Assembly (NCBI GenBank): GCA_948470475.1
Contig: OX419339.1
Span: 7,796,685 to 7,860,684, forward strand
Direction of reading: 5' to 3'
DNA from: Galaxea fascicularis
Lineage: Eukaryota; Cnidaria; Anthozoa; Scleractinia; Euphylliidae
Length of the DNA: 64,000 nt
Of the stretch, positions 23,576-35,739 are shown one piece after another. Below the pieces are notes generated by a model. That model saw nothing but the letters and a program-made list of their open reading frames with translations. It had not been told where the DNA came from and did no database searches. The position numbers and the translations under genes are program-made. Position 1 is the stretch's first letter, and every line of letters begins with the position of its first letter.

Positions 23576-25488
23576 TTGAAAGCCGAATCCAGTGAAATTT
23601 GACAGGGATAGTGGCCGGGATGGTGGAATTAAATTATGATTTACAATCGCTCTTTACGATGATACGCTAGGCTTCTATAAAGGTATTACACCTTCGGAAT
23701 AGCACGTTACAGACGTTAATGTCCTAGTTTTTTTTAGTAAGAAGGGCAGTAAACTTAATAGTTTTATCACTCGGTGGTAAATCATAATCGCTGTCGAAGT
23801 GAGATCAGTAGAGTTTGTAAATTGAACACCAGTTTTTGAAAGTCATTGAATTGTAAGTTATGCGGTTATTGAATATATAAGGAAGTTATGCCGTTAGCCA
23901 TTTTGTTCAGTTCAATTCAATACACAAAGTTTATCTGTGGCTCCATAGACAAACATGAATGTCTCTACATTGTTCCCGTGTGGTCATAAATTTGCAGTTT
24001 TCCTGTCTCCGATAATTATATTCAAACTCAGAGTGGACAGACTACAAATTGCAGTAGTTGCCAAAATATATATCTACGTGCCGCAACTGTTCATCAGTAG
24101 GATGCCTAAACTGTGTGTAATTCCACAATTGGTTTCGGCTCCATTAAATCCTATACCAATTGCAAAACATTTTAGGAGGAGCCACCCACAATGTGAGCAC
24201 AGTCACAGAAAACACATATAAAACAATCATATGACACATATGTTATAATTTACTGAACAACGTACTTTATTGAAGCAATGATTATCTAATTCACTTCCTT
24301 CCAGTGGAAAGTACCGTGTCACGTTCCAGGGGAAGGGATTTCATTACTGTGTCGTTTTCGTTTGATTTGGTAGTATCAGTTTAAAAACACTAATGCAGTA
24401 CGGTTTTTGGGCTCCTGCAGAATGAGAAAGAAAGAATGAGAAGGATTAGAATGGTGAGAATTTGACACAATAAAAAACGACTATTTTGCAAACCAGGAAT
24501 AGAAACTCACAGCGTTAGGCTGGAGACGAGCTAAAAACTAAGGAAGTACTTACTCATTCTGTTCATTCTACACCAAGCAGCAGAATAACAGGAATGGAGT
24601 CTACGGTTCCGGAACTAGAATAAGCAATTAGAGAAAACGGGCCAAAAACGCGCCAAAACCACGCTCCCACTATTTCTCAGTCATTCCAGAACTGCTTCCA
24701 AGAAAACGCGCCCAATTCAAAGTTTCAATGATTTATTGAACTGAGGCCTTACTGAAATAGTGTGGTAGTATAAGTTAAAGTAATTTTGCAATAGTTGGAA
24801 AACTATCCATCCCAAGAAATGAACGAATTATTGCCCTTTTAATTATTGAGCATCGAAATGCCATGATTGCGTCTATTCTTTTGGTAATTATTGAATCATT
24901 TTACATTAAATCACACCTAATGAACGGCTATCTTGCTAACCGATGCCGCGTTGCACACGCGATGTCAATCTACACACCCAATGTCGAGAGAACTTCTGCG
25001 CGTGGCGTTAAACACTTAACAGCTGACCGGTAGAGAGGAAATCTGAAGATTGCTTTCTGTTTTCCCTTTTATTTATTTCAACAGAGAGAATTAAGACTAC
25101 TTGCAGTACAGAACTAATGGCTAGTTATAATACAATTCTTACTAGCAGCTTTTATTAAGAAAGTCACTACACTGATGAAGCTGAGGCGGCAGCAGCCTCG
25201 AGACGTCTGGAGAATATATTTTTATCTAGCGCTCACATTTTTCACTTTCTCTGTTATTTACCAAAGCGCTACACAGTATTAATGGTTACCATGCGAGACT
25301 AGACTTGCTCGAAGTCCGTTTTTGTACGAGTCCAGTGGGGCGGAAAACGGACTTGTCTCACCTGCAGCGCGCCATATTCTACCGACCAGCTTTTAGGTCG
25401 GCGGTGTTTCCGGGGGTGTGGCAGCAATAATCTCCAATCAGAAACCGTCATATAATTTGACGCCGTTTTCCTGGATCACGGAATCAAA
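23576..25488. other. Intergenic stretch without a recognised gene
   Basis: Begins at the breakpoint of the copy A duplication. I see no coding family, only AT-rich sequence and weak repeats such as the gaatgagaa-rich segment near 24420-24450. Confidence 0.5.
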
Positions 25489-25956
25489 ATGAATGGGCGA
25501 GAAGCCGTAAACTTCGGTGTAAATAAGCTAAATTTCGAAAATATCAGGGAAAATCAAACTGAAGGTGGTAGAAGCCTACCTCAGTGGTCGAGATGTGTTG
25601 ATGATTTCGCCGACAGGATCTGGAAAAAGTCTTACCTTTGATATCCCGCCGTTTGCGATAGATTTCTTCAAACATGGCGAAAGGGATGATACACAGACAG
25701 TGTGCCTCGTAATTTTTCCTCTGGTTTCGTTAATGAATGATTAAGTGTCTAGCTTATGTGAAAAAGAAATCAAGGCTGTTGTTGTGGGTCCAGACAGTTC
25801 AGAAACTGAAAACAAGGAAGCCTCAGAGGGCAAATACAACCTGGTGTTCACCGGAGCCCCGAAGCTTTGTTTGGTAGTCATCGGTCCACGATTCTCACAT
25901 TAAACAACAAAATCGAAGCTGTATTCATTGATGAAGTGCATTGTGTGGCGAAATGG
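25489..25956 (+). pseudogene. RecQ-like DNA helicase fragment, disrupted
   Basis: An N-terminal helicase segment contains the Walker A motif ISPTGSGKS (encoded near 25604-25630), motif Ia FPLVSLMND and a DEVHC box with the RecQ-type context IDEVHCVAKW (near 25930-25956). It is broken by an extra base near 25559, a TAA at 25742-25744 directly after LMND, and another frameshift near 25853. A MITE sits 140 bp downstream. It is probably a dead copy from a repeated helicase family; no C-terminal domains are present. Confidence 0.75.
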
Positions 25957-26094
25957 TTAGTGTTCTATTCTTTTTATCTTTACATTGTTAGAAAGCTATC
26001 AGTTATACTACTCTTCGTTCAGCTTCTTTTCTTCTGTCTCAAGTTCGCTTTTGTTGTGTTCCGCGGCTTTCTCGCTGATATTTCACACCTATGT

Positions 26095-26305
26095 GAGGGT
26101 CCCCTATACCACTTTGGAAAAATGCATTCACCTAAAAATATTGAAACTGTTCACGCGTCATGGATAATTCCCAAAATTCGTTCACGTTCACAATAAACCA
26201 AATATCGGCAATCACGAATCATGAATGAACAAATAAACCTAAATCACGTTTCACGAGAAAAAAATAGTCCCAATCACGTTTCACGAAAAAAGTATAGGGG
26301 ACCCT
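26095..26305. mobile_element. Second copy of the GAGGGTCCCCTATAC MITE
   Basis: Closely similar over its whole length to the element at 5531-5741, in the same orientation, with termini GAGGGTCCCCTATAC and GTATAGGGGACCCT. No clean target duplication is visible here. It is inserted downstream of the RecQ-like fragment. Confidence 0.85.
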
Positions 26306-28039
26306 TCCTTGTACATGTAAGGATTGAAGTAGTGCAGTACTGTGAGCGAAATTCGTCGAAATTCATCCTTTCGTCAACAAGGCCGTAATTTCAAGCGGTT
26401 CAAGGAATATCGGCTTCGAAAATTCGCGGAAGATTTGTTCAAGTGTTGTGTCCTTCGAAATTTTGCTGTTTTTCGTTACTATTACTCGAAATCCGACGAA
26501 ACTTGTCGAAGTTCGCCCTCATTACTTTTGCCCAGTACTGTACCTGTGAAAGGCTTATATATATATTTTCCTTGGTGAAGCAGTTGTGGCCACAATGACA
26601 AAAAATTTATATGTTGTGGTTTAATTTTTTTCAAACCAGTTAAACGTTTTCCACGCGTCCATGACGTCATAGCAGTAATTTCCCGCCAAAAAATTCGAGT
26701 TTATGCAGGCGGGACAAGTCGTCTCCTCGCGACTTCGTCGCTTGTTTGTCCAACTTCGTCGCGTCGCTCGTTTGTCTCATAAAAAGAGGAGCATAAAAAG
26801 ACGACTTGGGGCAAGTCTAATGCGAGACTTCAGGGTACATCTATGGAGTGCTAACAGTGTTATGCACGCAATGCGCCATAGGGCTATTTTGAAAGAGCAG
26901 TTCATCTCGGGCAATTTTGGTTCAGAAAAACATGACACGCTGCTTCACGAGAGAGGCCTTCAAATATGGCTCGACCGATCTATCTAAATCATTGTTATCG
27001 ATGGACAATACCTTCAAAGGAAGAAGTATTGGTGAGATGTTCGGACATCGTGTTTGATCATATAATCTTTTAAACCGCCGAGAAGACTGAGAGTGGATTT
27101 AACGAATCTGCCTTTTTCAAACTCGTCACTACGTACTCGCGGATGACACCTTGTTAACTTTGCTCTTTAGCACGCGATTTATCGTTGCTAATTTCTTCCT
27201 GCTTGCTTGGCTGCATCCTGACTTGTGTCTATAAAAGAATCGGAATATCCATGCATGCTGGTGTTTTGCTGCCGGTGGTAAATTCAAAGGTGTCCGTTTT
27301 TCTTCAGTTTGCTATCAGACTCTCCGAACTTTAACTTGTCTGAGGAAGTTCAGTACAACTTTGAATCTAACTAAAGAAAAGAAATTGCGGTAGGGGGACA
27401 GATTTTGTAGACATCAGAACCGTAGGATAATAGTTGTCAGATGAGTTTATTTCCAGAGATCTCTTGAGAACAGGAACAAGTATGTACCAGAGCTGGCTAT
27501 GAGATCAAATACATAATTAAGTGGAGTACGATCGTCCAGGTGAGTGTAGTCCTGAGAAGGACTGTTTGTGGTGACATTGACAGACGTTTTGATAACCTAA
27601 GAGGAAGTCATCATCAGAGTCAAGTGATTTGTGTGACGTCAGTAGATGGGTATAAATACTCTGGACGTTGATGTAATTGGGTCAACGAAGTCGTGATGTT
27701 ATTGGTCGACTGTCAGTTCAGCCTAGTTGTCATTGGCTGTGAAGACTGTACACAGAGATTGGTGCGTTTCGATCCGTCTTTTGTTAGTCTAATGTGTGTA
27801 CGTGTATTGTTAGTAAAATTAGTCGGTCTGTTGTTTGTCTGTTGTAAACAGCGATTGGTGCGTTTAACCACAAACAGACCCTCTCAAGACGACACTCACC
27901 CGGACGATCGTGCTCCACTTAATTATGACATTTGCTTCTGCCAACCACTGCAACTGGTACCTATTGCACCACAAAAAACATGTGCAAGTCTACTATACTC
28001 CTCACACCCTTTGCAACCATTTGTCTCACTGGAAGTGTG
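26306..28039. other. Intergenic stretch without a recognised gene
   Basis: No coding family recognised. The segment 26704-26790 has short repeats around cgacttcgtcgc and tcgtttgtc. Confidence 0.5.
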
Positions 28040-28614
28040 AAAGTCTCTGTACTCCTCGCAACCACCGCAACCACTGCAACCATCTCTCCCACTGTACCTG
28101 TATGCATCCCTGTACTCCTCGCAACCACCGCAACCACTGCAACCATCTCTCCCACTGTACCTGTATGGGTCTATTTACTCCTCGCAACCACTGCAACTAC
28201 TGCCACCATCTGTCCCGCTGTACTTGTATGGGCCTATTTACTCCTCGCAACCACCGCAACTACTGCCACCATCTCTCCCACTGTACCTGTATGGGCCTAT
28301 TTACTCCTCGCAACCACCGCAACCACTGCAACCATCTGTCCCACTGTACCTGTATGCATCCCTGTACTCCTCGCAACCACTGCAACTCCTGCAACCATCT
28401 GTCCCACCGTACCTGTATGCATCCCTGTACTCCTCGCAACCACCGCAACTACTGGAACCATCTGTCCCACTGTACCCGTATGGGTTTCTGTACGCCTCGC
28501 AAGCACCACAACTACTGTAACCACCTGTCCCGCTGTACCCGCATGGGTCTCTGTACTCCTCGCAACCACCGTAACTACTGCAACCGTCTGTCCCATTGTA
28601 GTCGCGTGTATCAA
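28040..28614. repeat. 63-bp minisatellite, about nine units
   Basis: Units begin actcctcgcaacca at 28051, 28114 and 28177 (spacing 63) and continue to about 28614 with base changes. Because 63 is a multiple of three and the units lack TAA, TAG and TGA, all three plus frames stay open through the array. A minus frame encoding Cys/Gly/Tyr-rich 21-residue repeats (28723-28301) is also open. Which frame, if any, is translated cannot be told from the sequence. A CT-rich run follows at 28636-28675. Confidence 0.85.
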
Positions 28615-28675
28615 TCATTTTCACCAGTATATATAGAACTCTATCTCTCTCTCTCCCCTCTCTCTCTCTCTTGTA

Positions 28676-29406
28676 CACAAACCCTTGCAACCTGATTGCA
28701 ACGGAAACAGAGAAATCACCCAATCAGTGAGCTTGTTCCGAGAGCTTCGTCGCGACCCTCCACAAGCCATGTACGCTTTTCTCCGGTCTTGGAATACTTG
28801 CGAAAACAACAACAACAACAACTACACAAAAAAGTGCGCATTACAAAATGGCGGTGGCATTGGGCACTGCAGCTACTTGTTGTGAAAGATATCTTTGTTT
28901 TTTTGTTTTGAGTCAATGCAGGTTTGAACAAAATATTCTTTTTGCGACCCAGAGGTGAGCTAATCTTGTGTGAGGTGGGGGGAGGGAATATTGAAAAAAA
29001 TGTTTGCCGGGCCTGAAAAGGCAAAATAAATTGCTTGCAAACATGACATGTATAAGAAAAATAGTTTGCATAGAGGCCAGAGAAACTTGTAACCTATTAA
29101 TAAAAAAAAAATCCAAAACTGAAATTTAGACGAAAAGTATGTAGACAGGATACAGGGCTCCATTAAAATCAACCTTTCATTTGACCAAATTGGAACACTA
29201 AATATTGCATGAAATAAATGATTGTTACCCTTCCGTGACGGTCAGTGAAGTAGTAACAAGCATTATGTCATACATACAATTTCTGTCAGAATTGTGAAAC
29301 GTTCTACCGTGCCGCAAATGAACAACGCTCCTAACATGTTGACCAGCAACATGCTGCCATCGGTTGTTTGGTTGTCAGGTGCATTTAAACACCGGCTCGA
29401 GAGTTG
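28676..29406. other. Intergenic stretch without a recognised gene
   Basis: Contains an aac short run (28807-28823) and A-rich tracts. No coding family seen. Confidence 0.5.
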
Positions 29407-29680
29407 TTTAAGCCCGCCGCACACTTGAGGAAAGAGCTGAGCAAAATTCCTCGCGAGGCAGTTAGCTCAGCCGTTTCCTCACGTGTGCGGCAAATTTGCG
29501 GTGAGAAATTCGCCTCGCGAGGCGATAAAAAAATATCAAACATGTTTGATATTTTCCTCATCGCCTCGCGAGGCGAATTTCTCACCGCAAATTTGCCGCA
29601 CACGTGAGGAAACGGCTGAGCTAACTGCCTCGCGAGGAATTTTGCTCAGCTCTTTCCTCAAGTGTGCGGCGGGCTTTAAA
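29407..29680. repeat. Near-perfect 274-bp palindrome
   Basis: Left arm from tttaagcccgccgcacac to the centre near 29543 (atcaaacatgtttgat) and right arm ending gcggcgggctttaaa are reverse complements with few mismatches. Repeated cctcgcgagg boxes occur in both arms. The ORFs overlapping it come from the symmetry. Likely a MITE of recent origin. Confidence 0.9.
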
Positions 29681-29796
29681 GTCAGTTGTCGTTTCAAAAT
29701 ACACTTAATTTATGGTCCCGAGGGAAAACAAAACTAAGTAGTTTCCCGAGGGAACATACATTAAGTGCTTTGTTATATATTTAGACTTTCTCTTAC

Positions 29797-30365
29797 GGCT
29801 TGTTTACATGGAGGGAGGGTGCCCCGGCTAACCGAGCTACCCGGTTAGGAGGGTTAAAACATAGCTCGCCTTTACATGTAACTCACTTGAGCGGGATAGT
29901 CACTGGGCTATTTTAGAGCGGCCGTGAGAACAGCAAACAATATGGCGGACAAAAGAAAGGCTTTGGCGGCAAGTTTTATGATTTTTCCCCCAGTCGTTCC
30001 GCTAACGGCCGCTTTTCATTGTCTAGGGCTATTATTTTGAACTTTATTAATTGAGCGTAGCCACTAGAGGCAGTTAATGTTAAAATCTGCCTTGGAATAT
30101 AACTTTGAATGTAACGGTCTTCTCACCTCGGCTAGCCGAGTGCCCCGGCAAGAACCGTTTACATGGCAAAAGCTATCCCGGATAGAAGGGTGCCCCGGGC
30201 AGGCAGGCAGGGTGCCCCAGCAAGGCGGGTTACCCTGTCTAGCATGCAAACGCCTAAATGCATTTTCTAAAGAAACGTTGATGAGAAGTTGGCTCTCCCA
30301 GGGTAGCTCGGTTAGCCGGGTAACTCGGTTTGCCGGGGCACCCTCCCTCCATGTAAAGAGGCCCT
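29797..30365. mobile_element. Non-autonomous element with about 35-bp inverted termini
   Basis: Starts ggcttgtttacatggaggg and ends as the imperfect reverse complement (ccctccatgtaaagaggcc). Subterminal segments rich in ggtagctcggttagccggg are also inverted. The interior carries no coding sequence. Confidence 0.65.
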
Positions 30366-30376
30366 TAAACAATCAT

Positions 30377-30524
30377 ATAGGTGGTTTGCAGCCAATCTCT
30401 AGAGACACAGATAACAATGGTGAAATATACAAATGCTGGTGGACGAACAAAACGAGCTAATGAGAGATCTATTGTTTACCGTCCACCAGCATGGCGGCGA
30501 TGACGTAACGTGAAAACCACCTAT
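30377..30524. repeat. Small element with ATAGGTGGTTT termini
   Basis: Begins ataggtggttt and ends aaaaccacctat. Inner inverted segments (gctggtggacg and cgtccaccagc) are also present. Non-coding. Confidence 0.6.
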
Positions 30525-31819
30525 AGCAAAAACAAACAAACAAAGACGGCACAACTTCCAGTATTCACAATTGTCAATCCTGCTGAATGAAAAAGCACGT
30601 GAGCACGTACTGAAGATCACGCCATTTTAAACTGCACTGGTCACGTGCTGTTGTATTCGGCGCGCGGGCAACAACCGCGCAATTGTATCCCGGTCGGGAT
30701 ACATTTGTATTTGATCAGTGGCACGTGACTAATAATCAACCAATGTCAGTGCTCGTTTCGTTGGGTGAAAGTCTAGGCATATAACAACACACATTAATAC
30801 CATGTTTGGTCCAACAAGGTTAGATGTTGTTGGCCAACATGTTGCAAGCGTTAACTGTGCACCGGCTTTAATTCCTTGTTTTAAATAAAGGTATTTCTTG
30901 TATTTCAGGTTATAAAATCATTGGATCTGAGGCAAAATCAAAGAAAATAACTCGTGGGGTCTTCACGTTCATCAGTTCTTAAGGCAAAAATCGGTTACAA
31001 ACAATTTCATTTCTAGTGCAAATAGAGAATTTAGTTTGGAGATGTCATACGGATTTAAATTTTAAAACATCTAATAACTACTTGGTCTACGAGGATTGTC
31101 AGATTTACCTCCATTTTCCTCGAGAACCCCTACAAGGGCAGTCCTGGGATTATTGAGTGAAATAGAGACGATACTCGAAAATCAAAACTGAGTGTGTTCG
31201 AAAAAAACACTTAAACATGTTGCCGAATAACCCAACCGAATTTCCGGGCAGAAACTAAGGCTACTGCAGCTAATATGACCAATATAGTTATCAAAACCCT
31301 TTGGAAATTCCCGATTTGCTGCCAACCAGAAAACTGGGGACTCACGTAGGCTCCGATTTCTGTCAACGCTTCTCGAACTGTCTTCCGATAGGCCTGTACA
31401 GATTGCTAAGAGACTAAAGGAGTAGTGTTCTAAAGAAACTGTGGTGCTGCGTCGGTAGGGGAGCTGTACACAAAATTCTGGTTTTATCAACGGTTGATAC
31501 GTAAATTGTTATATAGCTGGCGTTTTTCCCGCTACACCGCGCCCATTCTTTGGCTAGTTCATGGTCACGTGACATCTAACAATGAAACTGTTTACCGCCA
31601 AATGCCATGAGCGGGCAACATTGCGAAAACTATGACGTCAAACGGGAAACAGTTCATTGTTAGCCGCGAAATGTTGACCGCTGTTGCACGTGATCAGAGC
31701 ATGCGGTTGAAGGTGGCCTGATGTTGTCGCTGGAATCTCGGCGCGTTTTTTTCAAAAGTTACTTTTGTTTTTGTTTTCCACCGGTTTGATCCATTTGTTT
31801 TGCTATATAACAAATCCCT
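30525..31819. other. Intergenic stretch without a recognised gene
   Basis: No coding family seen. Several cacgtg/cacgtgac hexamers occur (30650-30730, 31560-31690), probably parts of old repeats. Confidence 0.45.
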
Positions 31820-31949
31820 TAATGACTGGTCCCTTGGAGAACAGTGAATTTTGCTTCCCGAGATCTCAATGTTTCCCGAGACGAAGTCCATGGAAACATT
31901 GAGATTCTCGGGAAACAAAATTCACTGTTCCTCTCGGACCCAGTCATTA
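31820..31949. repeat. Hairpin element
   Basis: Left arm (aatgactggtccc ... cagtgaattttg) pairs with right arm (caaaattcactg ... acccagtcatt). The arms are about 60 bp with the centre near 31890. Non-coding. Confidence 0.75.
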
Positions 31950-32759
31950 GGTGTTTTAAAATCAACCACCGTACGGGGATTCGAAAAGCTGACGTTTCGA
32001 CCGTTAGCCCTTCGTCAGAGCGAATCCGAATTTTCCAATTTTTGGTAACTTTTGAACAAGTTTGACCATATATTGTTCGGAGCAACTTTGACTCAATTTA
32101 CTGGTAGAATCTATAGCGATATTCACTGTTTACAAACAAGTCTTTTGATATTTAAATTTTGCCAACCACAGAACAAAAGAATCCTTTGAATGTTTCGAGA
32201 GCCAATAAACCTCTGGTTGGCACATTAATGACAATAGGTGACGTAACGATGAGTATCGCTATACAGGCCATCTGGCGATGGCATGGAGTCACTCTTGTTG
32301 TAGACATAGCCCATACACGCTCCGCGTTCCTATATTTCACTTATTTTAGCCTTTGATGATTGAGCGGTTATCTTTTTTAGCACCGTGATCTGCAGGGATG
32401 GGGAAAGCGTCAGCAATCACTAATGCAGAGCCAGAGTTAGAGAGAGAGAGAAAACAAGGGAAGCGAGTCATGCAACTGCTTTTAATAACGCTACAAGCTC
32501 GACATACAAATGAAAAGAAGTAAATATAAAGAAACGTTGTACCCCACTTCCTGCCATTCAGCACAATAACCAAAAGCAGACATAATATTGACATGCCGTT
32601 ATTCGCAACCAATCGAGTCATGTCGAATATCGACAAAAAAAAAAGAGGAATTGCACACTTTATTGCATAACCTGCTGCTCATTTGCTAGGAAAACGCTCT
32701 CTGCAGCAAAAATTAGAAAACAATAAAATGATATATGCTTTACATGAATATTTTGTCTT

Positions 32760-33106
32760 CCCTATCTGCTCCTCCCACTGCACTGGGCTCCGGTGTAATC
32801 AGGTCATCAACAACTGCAACAGAGTCCAGCTCAGGTGAAACACGGAGCTTTGAGGTGAAAACAGACAGCGCAGATTTATCTTGATTGAGTTTTAGGCCAT
32901 TGCGCGACATCCAAGTATCATGCCTCTTACGCAGAGCTCAACTTTGGACTTAGCCAATTAAAAAGATCATCCGGCGATTCCGTGTTGAAGGAGACGTACA
33001 GCTGCGAGTCATCCGCGTAGAGATGGTATTGGAAATCATGACTTCTAATTATCTTGCCTATGAGGGATGTGTATACTAAATAGAGTAACGGCCCCAGGAC
33101 AGATGC
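32760..33106 (-). mobile_element. LINE reverse transcriptase fragment
   Basis: The minus frame from 33106 encodes [13 protein letters not shown] and the catalytic-box segment [14 protein letters not shown], and stops at 32929-32927. It resumes in another frame with WMSRNGLKLNQDKSALSVF to about 32760. This is a CR1/L2-like reverse transcriptase palm/thumb piece, frameshifted and truncated at both ends. The flanks 31950-32759 and 33107-34239 hold no recognised gene. Confidence 0.85.
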
Positions 33107-33576
33107 CAGGTCCCCGTCAGCTCTCTTTTGAAACTAGCTTAAAATCTGTTTTGTTTTCGAGGGCAGGTTTTCAGGAGCTGTTCAAGTTGCCCTTAGACAA
33201 ATTTTAATGTGAAAGTTGTTTTCTCAAGTAGCTGCCACAGTAGATAAACTTTAAATTGGAAAGTCAATCCAAACGTTAAGCTTTTGCTTCCTATAAAGCT
33301 ATTTTCAAAACCCGCGAGTTGTGTCCTACACCTACTATGGTGATTTTCGTGAAAGAAAAAAAGCAAAAACCAAGATAGCAGATCTAATGAGATTTGTAAA
33401 CAAATAGACGACTGAAGAAAATGTTCTCATTCATCTTTACACTGGTGAAAATACACCTGTATGATAAAATGTTTGAGCCCAACAAAATCCCCAGGATTGT
33501 CACTGTTGTATTAATGCCTTTCAAAAACTCATTTATAATTCATAAGCCATTGCTTAATCAAATGGTAGATAATACA

Positions 33577-33659
33577 TCACGTGCAGTGACTTTATATCGA
33601 TAAACCTCATCCTTATTAGTATGCGGTATTTTATCAGATATAAAGACACTGCACGTGAC
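33577..33659. repeat. Short hairpin element
   Basis: tcacgtgcagtgactttata at the left and the imperfect reverse complement tataaagacactgcacgtga at the right surround a loop of about 25 bp. Non-coding. Confidence 0.65.
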
Positions 33660-34239
33660 TTATGAATATTAATTAATTATCAACACAGAAACTGATACAA
33701 CAAATGGCTCGATTGCTGGATTTTTGCTTTCCCTACCATTCTGCCATTCTACTAAAAATTTCATTGACCACGCACTTTGTCACTGTACGTGTCCACTTTG
33801 GGATAGCATTCTCGATTAAATTCCTCTCTTCCTCGGCATTTTTAGGCTTCCGAAAAGCTCTGGAACAGGACCCCACGTCCTCTTCGGGGATTAGAAGAAA
33901 GTACAAAACACGTGTGAGATTTGATTTTCTTGCATATAATTTAATCCCTAATGTTTCTCTCGTATGCTAATTTCTAACGTTCACAAAAACATAATTGTTA
34001 TGAACTCTCTTGACGCACGCTTTTCCAAGAATGTTTTTGAAGCCGTTCAAAAAACTCGCAGCACGTGTCTTATCGGGTCAAACCTGCTCTTTTTTTAAAC
34101 ATTTCATAAATCTGAAGGTATGGTATAAAGTACGATTATTCGGATTATTCGCCATTGAAAGGGAAAAAACGACAGAAAAGATTTAAAGGCCCCAAATCCT
34201 ATTAGAGTCGCCAGACGACACGGTAAACGCTAATCCAAG

Positions 34240-35395
34240 CGTAAGCATACAGCAACTAAGCTGCCAAGCTAGTCGGATTTCGGATTGGAACTTCACTTTT
34301 AAATCACTAAAACTTAGTTACTATAAACTTTACTGAAAGTTTTTCTGGCGGTTTATACACCCGCAAGGAAGAATATGTCTGAATTGCTCTGTTTAGCTTT
34401 GAAAGCAAATTGCGCTGACATCGACTGCCAAGGTCCGTTTTCAAATAAGAGAACACAATGCATTCTGGAAGCTGTCTCCTCATCTACGATACCTATGACA
34501 ATTGCCAACGTCCGCCATTTCCTCGTCGCAATTTTCTTGATAGACTTAAGCCTAATAAAAACTACTTATGCAAATTCCTAGTAACCAATTCTTGCCAGAT
34601 CGAATATTTAAGTCTGTTTGCCTCCAGGTGCCGTCAGTGTTGACACTACATAACGCAAGATCTCAGCGATGGAACAATTACATTATTACAGGAAGACCGT
34701 ATTAGATGGCACAAGGGAAATATCTCTTCTCAACTTTCTGCATGCAAAGAAATGTACAGAAATTAGAGCTAGAAACAACAATCCCTACCAAAAATCCATA
34801 CAAACCAAAATAAAACAATAATTGATCACTTAAGGGGGCATTCTGGTTGAATTTGTCGGCAAATGGGGTGAACTGAGAATGAAAGAAAGAATGGTGGAAA
34901 AGGATACACGCATAATCCAGTTAGTCCGCTAACGGGCCCATGGGTACCTCCCCCTCCCAACTTTTATTCCTTCAAAACAATCCAAAAATCATCAAGAAAT
35001 TCACAAACACTTACTGTAACAAGGACTTCAGCCATTTTTCGATTGAATGAAATCGAGGCGATATTTTGAAGGAAAAGTGCTGAAAATAATATACGGAATA
35101 CCCCCTTAACTAATAAGCAATATAGTTTTGGCACTTGGGAAAACAGATCAGTTCTTGGAAGATCTAATGAACGTAGATTGTTACCACTGCAGAATGTAAG
35201 TTCAGATGTCTGGTGGTCCATAGCAGTTACGTATACAACTTGAACATTTGCGTGGCCAAGGCTGCACGGGACTTCATCCTATTATCTAGGTTCATCTGCT
35301 ACGCGTACACTGCTGCGATGATCTTACATTATTTGACTAATGTCGATTTTGCCTTTAAAAAGAAAACAGTCAATCCAAGAAAATGGATCTATCTT
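34240..35395. repeat. 3' flank of PARP14-like copy B, duplicated next to copy C
   Basis: Matches 51100-52078 in patches: ctttactgaaagtttttctggcggttt, the tctgtttagctttgaaa segment, and the last 20 bp before the stop codon. It could include 3' UTR. No conserved reading frame across the two copies was found, which argues against a separate gene. Confidence 0.55.
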
Positions 35396-35739
35396 TCACT
35401 GAAAAGTGATTAAGTAGTCGGGATAACACTGCCAATCGTAGAAAACAACAAATATCCCGGGATTAGGATCCTGATCGACCACAGAATCGTAGGCATCTGT
35501 AGGATCTGATGGGTTCCTTGCAGGAGGTGTAAGAACGCCGCTTCTTCCCACGGTGTATTCACCAACCAGGACTCGGGTCAGGTACATGTATCTGAATCCG
35601 TTCTTGTCTGGTGGGGAATATGTGGACCGTGGTGAGTAGGAAGCATTCAACGCGAAATACACTCCATTTCCATATGCTGTGGCTGAAGAAACAAATATAA
35701 AACAAAACACTGATAAAGAAGAGTAAAACTGGTAGTGGT

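Noticed and set aside
28040..28614. A CRISPR-like array.
   Set aside because: The 63-bp units are contiguous without distinct spacers and the genome is eukaryotic, so it is a minisatellite.
29385..29737. Three overlapping ORFs on both strands with similar peptides.
   Set aside because: They arise from the perfect palindrome 29407-29680 reading the same sequence in both directions.
34375..34581. A small conserved gene in the 3' flanks of copies B and C (similar ORFs at 34375 and 51250).
   Set aside because: The frames diverge by indels and end differently. The similarity is explained by the segmental duplication.
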